Assembly: GCA_041556555.1 (NCBI GenBank)
Contig: JBFFIE010000046.1
Coordinates: 1 to 14,195 of the forward strand
Source: SZUA-592 sp041556555
GTDB lineage: Bacteria > Pseudomonadota > Gammaproteobacteria > Eutrophobiales > Eutrophobiaceae
DNA: 14,195 nt
Direction of reading: 5' to 3'
Shown here: positions 8,887 to 13,175 of the stretch, piece after piece
How positions within the stretch are numbered: position 1 is the first letter of the stretch
Layout of the letters: every line of letters begins with the position of its first letter
The notes under the pieces: generated by a model
Seen by the model: only the letters and a program-made list of their open reading frames with translations
Databases searched by the model: none
What the model was told of the DNA's origin: nothing
Position numbers and translations under genes: made by a program

Positions 8887-9625
8887 AAAATTCAAAAGTT
8901 TCTTTGCATCTGGTTACCAGTCGCCTGAAACAGGGCAGATCCAGGTCGGGCAGTCCCAGGAAAACACGACAGCAGCAGAGTTAAGGCTTAGGGAAATTTA
9001 TGGTGATGATACATATGACCTCCAAATGCTTTATGAATCATGGGCTGTGAAAGATTCATGGAAACTAAAAGAAGAGGCATTGCCTCTGTTGCTGGGTATT
9101 AAACCGGACTCCATACCTTCAGAAAATGAGGAACTCGTTGCCAGACTGGATGACTTGTGGAGTCATGCCAGGAAGTGTGTAGAACAGGGTGTACTGGAAG
9201 TGACAAACAGGCAAGGTAAAGAAGAAGCATGGGAAATCAGTCCAGTGGAAGCCTATCGTTGGGCTACAATCGGGCGAATCGAAGTTCCAGATGAGCTTTC
9301 AACACTAATGGAATTTATTTCCTCTACTGTTAATAAAAAAAATTTAACAGCAAGTGAACCAACAACCAATAGCAATGTTAATGATGCAGCTGATCAATTT
9401 GTCTGGTCCAGGGAGCAGGTGCTGGGTATGGCCCTGGCAATTCTCGCAGCATACCCTGATAAATGCAGAAACAGCAAAGGGCGGGTAAAGGTCGGTAAAA
9501 TAATCAGTATTATTAATCAAAAAGCTGACTTCTGGCTCGGGAATAAAAATACAGGTTTATCTGAGACAGCAATGAAGGATTTATTGAACAAATGGCTCAA
9601 TACCTTGCCCGAACAAATGCCCTAA
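8873..9625 (+). CDS. Uncharacterised protein coupled to tilS
   Basis: I do not recognise a named family. The 250-residue product has no signal peptide and no clear membrane segment. The first 12 residues are basic and aromatic (RIFRKFKSFF), which could form an amphipathic helix. Residues 54-140 contain a pattern I associate with hypothetical proteins of proteobacterial accessory regions: a Trp-rich helix, then ALPLLLGIKPDS, and later SPVEAYRWATIGRIEVPDEL. A low-complexity Asn/Thr/Ser linker at about 150-172 separates this from a second helical unit (about 175-250) with VWSREQVLGMALAILAAYPDK and LSETAMKDLLNKWL, which resembles a winged or helix-turn-helix-like tail. The gene overlaps tilS by 14 nt, has a strong ribosome binding site, and ends 33 nt before the convergent operon. 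Function unknown. Confidence 0.85.
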   Translation: MRIFRKFKSFFASGYQSPETGQIQVGQSQENTTAAELRLREIYGDDTYDLQMLYESWAVKDSWKLKEEALPLLLGIKPDSIPSENEELVARLDDLWSHARKCVEQGVLEVTNRQGKEEAWEISPVEAYRWATIGRIEVPDELSTLMEFISSTVNKKNLTASEPTTNSNVNDAADQFVWSREQVLGMALAILAAYPDKCRNSKGRVKVGKIISIINQKADFWLGNKNTGLSETAMKDLLNKWLNTLPEQMP

Positions 9626-9658
9626 TGATTAAGCAGGAGCCTGGTATATTGCATTTAT

Positions 9659-10177
9659 TTATTTGTCAGGGAACATTGGGTCCGGCAGATCGTAAAATTC
9701 AATTTTAACTGTCTTTTGTCCACTGCGTGGAGCATCTTTTAATTCGTCAATAATATTATCATGATCATCAAACTCACCAAGCTGGGGTATGTCTTTGTTC
9801 AATTTAGAATTTACATTAATTATCTTCTCATGTAATTCATTGGAATATTCCAATTTATATGCCCTTGGTGGATTGGAAGAGGAGAGAGCATCAATTTGTG
9901 TTAACCATAAATAAACTGCGCCTTCATCTCCAGTAATTTTGTCAGGCTGTTCAACCTGGGCTGCAATCAAACGAAATCTTTGTGGCGGATTGTCAGCAGT
10001 CGGCCAGCCTAACAGTTTTGGATATGAAATATATGTAATCACATAGAAAAAGGAAGTAATTATGATCGTAGATGCCTTGACCTTCCATGACCAGTTTGAA
10101 TAGAGATTAATACTTAATAAAATGGCCGCAATGAGAATATATGCAGCGATTAACCCTGAAATACCCAATGTGAACAT
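9659..10177 (-). CDS. Two-TM membrane protein, last gene of stator-like operon
   Basis: A 172-residue protein of no family I recognise. Two hydrophobic segments are visible, at about residues 4-24 and 36-54, followed by a soluble region of about 115 residues. The soluble part begins with LLGWPTADNPPQRFRL, continues with an aromatic strand-like stretch (GAVYLWL) and PRAYKLEYSNELHEK, and ends in a Pro/Asp-rich tail (FYDLPDPMFPDK). A good ribosome binding site (GGAG, 9 nt before ATG) lies in the 31-nt gap after the ExbD-like gene. As the fifth gene of the operon it is probably an inner-membrane accessory of the channel pair encoded just upstream. Topology was judged by eye, and the side on which the soluble part lies is unresolved. 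Confidence 0.82.
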   Translation of the reverse strand: MFTLGISGLIAAYILIAAILLSINLYSNWSWKVKASTIIITSFFYVITYISYPKLLGWPTADNPPQRFRLIAAQVEQPDKITGDEGAVYLWLTQIDALSSSNPPRAYKLEYSNELHEKIINVNSKLNKDIPQLGEFDDHDNIIDELKDAPRSGQKTVKIEFYDLPDPMFPDK

Positions 10178-10208
10178 TATCTATATCTCCAGATTTTTAT
10201 TTTAATTA

Positions 10209-10805
10209 TTATCCGATTGTGACGATACTCTTAGGCAGAAAATTTATATCGCTTATTTTGCCTTCCCGACCAATCTTGAATCTTAACACTGTTCTTTCAT
10301 CGCCCTTTTTTTCAATAGTAACGGTGTTATAATAAATCACTTCTAATTTTGGATTGACCTTGTCCAACCGGACTGTAACATCAACTGGTCTGGAGGTCTC
10401 GGTTGCGTAATAATGAATATTGACAACATATTCTCCCTTTACGACCCCACGTATTGTGACTACCTCCTGATTCAATGGGTTTACGATTTCTTCACCATTA
10501 ACAGTGATGAAATCATTAACCATGCCCCTATCATCCCGATCAAGATGAAGTAAACCTGCCTGCGGGTTCCTGAACCAGATAACATTACCATCCGGATCCT
10601 CAATCCATGTATCAATATCATCCGGGCTGTTATCTTCCCATGTAACAGTTATGATGTATTCGGCCTTGGGATCAATGATCCCGGATTTTGCTTCCGGATT
10701 CATAAACAAGATTGCTACCAGGAACAGGAAGGTAAAACCAAGTAAAGCGTTGAAGAGCAAGTCTGTAAAGGGATCAGAGCGGTGGCGTTCTTTTAGAGAA
10801 ATCAT
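10209..10805 (-). CDS. ExbD/MotB-position protein with DUF2135-like domain
   Basis: A 198-residue single-pass protein. A short basic cytoplasmic N-terminus (to residue 10) leads into DPFTDLLFNALLGFTFLFLVAIL, one TM helix at about 14-35. Asp15 (or Asp11) sits at the membrane entry, as the proton-carrying Asp does in MotB, ExbD and TolR. The remaining part (about 48-198) looks like an all-beta domain. TWEDNSPDDIDTWIEDPDG, an aromatic strand, then a Gly/Asp-rich turn (LLHLDRDDRG) and GEYVVNIHYYA resemble the DUF2135 type of beta-sandwich. There is no OmpA-like peptidoglycan-binding domain and no TolR/ExbD periplasmic fold that I can see. Its ATG shares one base with the stop of the upstream channel gene (TGATG), so the two are translationally coupled and probably form one complex. 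The DUF2135 assignment is by eye and tentative. Confidence 0.85.
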   Translation of the reverse strand: MISLKERHRSDPFTDLLFNALLGFTFLFLVAILFMNPEAKSGIIDPKAEYIITVTWEDNSPDDIDTWIEDPDGNVIWFRNPQAGLLHLDRDDRGMVNDFITVNGEEIVNPLNQEVVTIRGVVKGEYVVNIHYYATETSRPVDVTVRLDKVNPKLEVIYYNTVTIEKKGDERTVLRFKIGREGKISDINFLPKSIVTIG

Positions 10806-11590
10806 CAGCTAATTTTCGGAAGAATATATACCTGTGCCAGATGCTTGGTTGTTTGTATGAGATCATCAATGCTGGTGTCCAGCATATGATATTGAACAGT
10901 TGCAAGCATACTGCAGACCAGACCCGCCATTGTGGTATAGAGCGCGGTGCCCATGCCGGTGCTCATATGTTTAAGGATTTTTTGCATTGAGGTTATGTCA
11001 AAGTCAGTGATATTAGCAACAGATCCCAGCATGAAAATAAAACCGATAATAGTCCCCAGTAGGCCGAGTTTTATCATAATATCTGCAGAAAACCAGCCAA
11101 TTTCATGTGGAGATTTGAGTCGGGCTTCATAGACCTCAATCAATTCAGCATTACTGTCAGACAGCAAGTCAGCTGCATTGGGGCGACGGGTCCCCTTATT
11201 GAGGAGGTCGTGAATAAAATTGGTAACAATACAGTCTGGCAAGGTAGTGTCGCCATTGACATGTACCTTGTCATCAGTCATCTGCAGAGAGATGTTTTCA
11301 TTATTACGGACCAGCTCTTCCACTTTTTTTGAATCATTTATCTGGGAAGATATATAGAAAACACGGCTGGCACAGTGGAAGGCAACAAGAATATAGAGGA
11401 TAGTAATGGCATAAGAGATATAACTTTTATCACTCAAATAGAGACGGATCAGCAGATTCTCATTCCAGGCAACAATAATGGAGAAAATTAATATTCCTGT
11501 AAATATAAGCCATGCTAAAAGAAGATGATGAGGGCCTTTTTCGGGTTTCTCAATTATATCGCGAGATTTGAATAATCGTGATAATTTCAT
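10805..11590 (-). CDS. MotA/TolQ/ExbB proton channel family protein
   Basis: A 261-residue inner-membrane protein with four hydrophobic segments, at about residues 22-43, 57-80, 167-192 and 213-237. The last pair carries the family core: a Gly-rich helix (IMIKLGLLGTIIGFIFMLGSV), a short amphipathic linker with HMSTGMGTALYTT, and a final helix (MAGLVCSMLATVQYH). This matches MotA/TolQ/ExbB subunits, which form a pentameric channel around a dimer of an ExbD/MotB-like partner and convert proton or sodium flow into motion. The loop at about 81-166 is cytoplasmic and carries the family-like EVYEARL stretch. The gene starts 6 nt after the DUF302-like gene, with GGGA about 10 nt upstream of the ATG. 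It is not flagellar MotA: it is shorter and has no flagellar neighbours. The physiological load of the motor is unknown. Confidence 0.9.
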   Translation of the reverse strand: MKLSRLFKSRDIIEKPEKGPHHLLLAWLIFTGILIFSIIVAWNENLLIRLYLSDKSYISYAITILYILVAFHCASRVFYISSQINDSKKVEELVRNNENISLQMTDDKVHVNGDTTLPDCIVTNFIHDLLNKGTRRPNAADLLSDSNAELIEVYEARLKSPHEIGWFSADIMIKLGLLGTIIGFIFMLGSVANITDFDITSMQKILKHMSTGMGTALYTTMAGLVCSMLATVQYHMLDTSIDDLIQTTKHLAQVYILPKIS

Positions 11591-11596
11591 CTGGTA

Positions 11597-12079
11597 TTAT
11601 TCCCATTTTAAGATTGCATGATCGATGATATTAACCAATATTTTATTCATATCACGAATCAGGACATTCAGTTTTTCATTACCCGGTAATTCCTGCCATA
11701 ACTGGGCAGATAGTATATATGAGTCCTCTTTACCCCGGATAGTAATTCTCCCCGGACAGGCATTGATCATTTGAGGATCAAGTTTCAGTATTTTCTCTGC
11801 AAAAGTCAGACTGCAATATAATATGATTTCATAGTCCGGGAAATCTTCATTTCCCCTTTCCCTGATAGCTTCACCAACATGCAATCTTTCCACAATTCTA
11901 AGATTCTGTTCCGTGATAGCAAATTCAACATCTTCTATGAGCTCTTTAAGGTTTTTCCTCGATGATCTTTCATAGGTATCCGGGATTCCACTTGCAGTAA
12001 TCATGGTTGGAAGGGATGAAAGGCTTATACACAGGAGCAAGCCTAGTAAATGTAGCAGACGGTACACCAAGGCTTTCAT
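11597..12079 (-). CDS. Secreted DUF302-like protein
   Basis: A 160-residue protein with a Sec-type signal peptide: Lys2 and Arg7, a hydrophobic core at about 8-22, and cleavage probably near residue 30. The mature part fits the DUF302 pattern. It has an N-terminal helix (LKELIEDVEFAITEQNL), a strand with an internal HVGEAIRERG, a central strand (YEIILYCS), the helix FAEKILKLDPQM, and then ACPGRITI followed by a strand with a Glu/Asp turn. DUF302 domains are small alpha/beta folds found in many periplasmic proteins and have no agreed function. The ATG overlaps the stop of the L,D-transpeptidase gene as ATGA, so the two exported proteins are translationally coupled. The family call is from pattern recognition only. 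Confidence 0.85.
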   Translation of the reverse strand: MKALVYRLLHLLGLLLCISLSSLPTMITASGIPDTYERSSRKNLKELIEDVEFAITEQNLRIVERLHVGEAIRERGNEDFPDYEIILYCSLTFAEKILKLDPQMINACPGRITIRGKEDSYILSAQLWQELPGNEKLNVLIRDMNKILVNIIDHAILKWE

Positions 12080-12657
12080 TCACGAATAACGACCTTGGTG
12101 CCAATGGAAACGAATTTGGCAAGGTCCATAATCTCTTCGTTTGTCAGGGCAATACAGCCATTGGTCCAGTTGTGGCGATTATGTATTTTCAGTTTTTCAT
12201 TATTCATATCACCGAGGCCATGGATGCCAATGTATCCGCCAAGAGGAGTATCCTGTGGCGGAATTTCACCAGTCTTGTTGGCAAGTGCAATAGATTTGAA
12301 CTCCATGGCTGATATAAGCTGATTGTGGTAACCATACCAGGCATCATTCATATTTGGATAATCGAGTTGCATGAATAAATGAAACTGGCTGTTATCCTTG
12401 AAATCTATAATTCTGTAAATTCCATCCGGGGTTTTCTTGTCGCCGGAGAAACGTTTGCTTCCCTTGCCCCCCTTCCCGTATGCGATTCGGTATTGCTTGA
12501 TAACTTTTTGATCCTGAAAAACAATCAATTCCTGGCGGGATTTGCTTACCACAATCATGTTCTCGGCAAGGCTGTGCTGGCCAAGGCCAAGCAAGACCAA
12601 GAGCAGAAATGCCCGAAACATGGCGTGTGTCGTTAGCAATGGAAAGCTTCGTTTCAT
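12076..12657 (-). CDS. Secreted L,D-transpeptidase (YkuD domain)
   Basis: A 193-residue exported protein. The N-terminus has Lys2/Arg3 and Arg15, then a hydrophobic run AFLLLVLLGLG with likely cleavage after SLA (about residue 31). The mature part is a YkuD domain: MIVVSKSRQELIVF near its start, KKTPDGIYRI in the middle, IGIHGLGD with catalytic His146, and NWTNGCIAL with the nucleophile Cys168. Such enzymes form 3-3 crosslinks in peptidoglycan, anchor lipoproteins to it, or cleave such links. The common Arg after GC[IV] is Ala here, as in some subfamilies. The start at 12657 is preceded by AGGA at an 8-nt distance. The frame is open 15 codons further, and an internal ATG at 12621 would also give a signal peptide but lacks a ribosome binding site. 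It is the first gene of a five-gene operon. Confidence 0.93.
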   Translation of the reverse strand: MKRSFPLLTTHAMFRAFLLLVLLGLGQHSLAENMIVVSKSRQELIVFQDQKVIKQYRIAYGKGGKGSKRFSGDKKTPDGIYRIIDFKDNSQFHLFMQLDYPNMNDAWYGYHNQLISAMEFKSIALANKTGEIPPQDTPLGGYIGIHGLGDMNNEKLKIHNRHNWTNGCIALTNEEIMDLAKFVSIGTKVVIRE

Positions 12658-12691
12658 ATTATTGTTCCTGCCCGAGTGTTTGCTGCATATC

Positions 12692-12719
12692 ATTCTATAC
12701 ACAAATCACAGCAGGTAAA
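12692..12719 (-). promoter_or_regulatory. Putative sigma-70 promoter of the LDT operon
   Basis: Reading the - strand, TTTACC (12719-12714) and TAGAAT (12697-12692) are separated by 16 nt and lie 35 nt upstream of the L,D-transpeptidase ATG. The match to TTGACA/TATAAT is moderate. Its place after the pqqA terminator would give the operon its own transcription start. Confidence 0.4.
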
Positions 12720-12788
12720 AATCAAACGATTTGAAGCTAATATGCAGACTTATGCAGGTAAGATAATAAGTCTAGCAGGCGAGCATGA

Positions 12789-12814
12789 AAAAAGGGGCCC
12801 GAAGGCCCCTTTTT
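12789..12814 (-). terminator. Rho-independent terminator of pqqA
   Basis: The stem GGGGCC/GGCCCC is flanked by A5 and T5 tracts that extend the pairing. On the pqqA-sense strand the loop is UUCG closed by C-G, an unusually stable tetraloop, followed by a T run. It lies 24 nt after the pqqA stop and before the L,D-transpeptidase promoter, so it separates pqqA from that operon. It is nearly symmetric and could also work on the + strand, but no + strand gene approaches it. Confidence 0.92.
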
Positions 12815-12838
12815 GCTGACTATAGTGTCACAAGTACA

Positions 12839-12913
12839 TTACTTGTTGTTGATGTACATGGTGACTTCAAAGCCAAAGCGGATGTCGCTGTATTCTGGAG
12901 TATCCCACTTCAT
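12839..12913 (-). CDS. pqqA: Pyrroloquinoline quinone precursor peptide PqqA
   Basis: A 24-codon gene encoding the ribosomal precursor of the redox cofactor PQQ. PqqE, with PqqD as peptide chaperone, crosslinks a Glu and a Tyr of this peptide, and the other Pqq enzymes trim and oxidise the product. The sequence opens MKWDTPEYSDIRFG and contains FEVTMY, with the substrate residues Glu16 and Tyr20 in the invariant E-x3-Y spacing. It ends INNK. A strong ribosome binding site, AGGAG (12925-12921), sits 7 nt before the ATG, and a terminator follows. Family length is typically 22-30 residues. No pqqB-E genes are visible: downstream come the terminator and an unrelated operon, and upstream is a divergent kinase. 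The gene is therefore an orphan within this window. Confidence 0.95.
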   Translation of the reverse strand: MKWDTPEYSDIRFGFEVTMYINNK

Positions 12914-12939
12914 GATTAGTCTCCTAAAATTTTGGTTAT

Positions 12940-12985
12940 AAAAAAAGAAACCGGTCGTACCGGTGTACGATTCTTTGTCTCGTAC
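12940..12985 (-). promoter_or_regulatory. Candidate attenuator in the pqqA leader
   Basis: On the pqqA-sense strand three inverted-repeat pairings can be drawn. Pairing A joins GTACGA (12985-12980) to TCGTAC (12970-12965). Pairing B joins that same TCGTAC to GTACGA (12960-12955). Pairing T joins ACCGGT (12964-12959) to ACCGGT (12955-12950), and TTCTTTTTTT follows at once. T looks like a small intrinsic terminator. B uses bases of both A and T and would exclude them, so A+T versus B forms a two-state switch. The T run ends 26 nt before the pqqA ATG. The same repeats could instead be a DNA-binding site. Confidence 0.5.
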
Positions 12986-12996
12986 AAGATTTCATT

Positions 12997-13012
12997 TGCA
13001 GATTCCATGCCA
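12997..13012 (-). promoter_or_regulatory. Sigma-54 promoter of pqqA
   Basis: On the - strand this reads TGGCATGGAATCTGCA. The -24 GG and -12 GC are exactly 10 nt apart, and the surrounding bases match TGGCAC-N5-TTGCA at all but two positions. The predicted start of transcription is about 12987, 74 nt before pqqA and just before the leader hairpins. Sigma-54 promoters need an NtrC-type activator, and the divergent kinase is of the class that usually partners one. Confidence 0.65.
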
Positions 13013-13074
13013 GTTTCGTGAAATGTTTAAATAATTAATAAATACAAAGAGTTATGCGATATCCATAATGATGA

Positions 13075-13091
13075 GCCCGTAACTGACGGGC
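13075..13091. promoter_or_regulatory. Perfect 17-bp palindrome, possible activator site
   Basis: GCCCGT-AACTG-ACGGGC is a perfect inverted repeat with a 5-bp spacer. Its centre is about 96 bp upstream of the predicted pqqA transcription start and about 93 bp upstream of the kinase ATG. No T run follows on either strand, so a terminator is unlikely. The distance suits an enhancer site for a sigma-54 activator, and the AT-rich stretch between it and the promoter (about 13021-13043) could bend. The rest of the 262-bp pqqA-kinase gap shows only a small CAGATCTG palindrome at 13101-13108. Confidence 0.45.
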
Positions 13092-13159
13092 AAAATAACT
13101 CAGATCTGGTTAAAAAATACCAACGTTAATGGTCTATATGAACCACTTAGATCATCCGG

Positions 13160-13165
13160 TATACT
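13160..13165 (+). promoter_or_regulatory. Possible -10 element for the histidine kinase
   Basis: TATACT matches the sigma-70 -10 consensus closely, but no convincing -35 lies 16-18 nt upstream. The ATG at 13176 would begin only a few nt after the transcript start. No Shine-Dalgarno sequence precedes it, so translation might be nearly leaderless. Confidence 0.25.
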
Positions 13166-13175
13166 CCGCCGTATT

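Noticed and set aside
9626..9658. Terminator between the convergent genes
   Set aside because: The 33-nt gap has no hairpin followed by a T run. Either termination is Rho-dependent or the transcripts overlap.
10209..11590. Flagellar MotAB, Tol-Pal or TonB-ExbBD
   Set aside because: There is no OmpA domain, no TolA/TolB/Pal, no TonB and no flagellar genes nearby, and the exported domain of the partner looks different.
12007..12636. Several open frames on the + strand across the L,D-transpeptidase and DUF302 genes
   Set aside because: They are antisense shadows. The - strand frames have signal peptides, catalytic motifs and ribosome binding sites, and the + strand ones do not.
9659..12657. 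Zorya anti-phage system
   Set aside because: Zorya also has a MotA/MotB-like pair, but its ZorB carries an OmpA-type peptidoglycan-binding domain and the system has helicase or nuclease partners. None is present here.
12941..12970. Terminator of an upstream - strand gene
   Set aside because: No - strand gene lies upstream of it in the window. The predicted promoter is immediately before it, so a leader attenuator or operator fits better.
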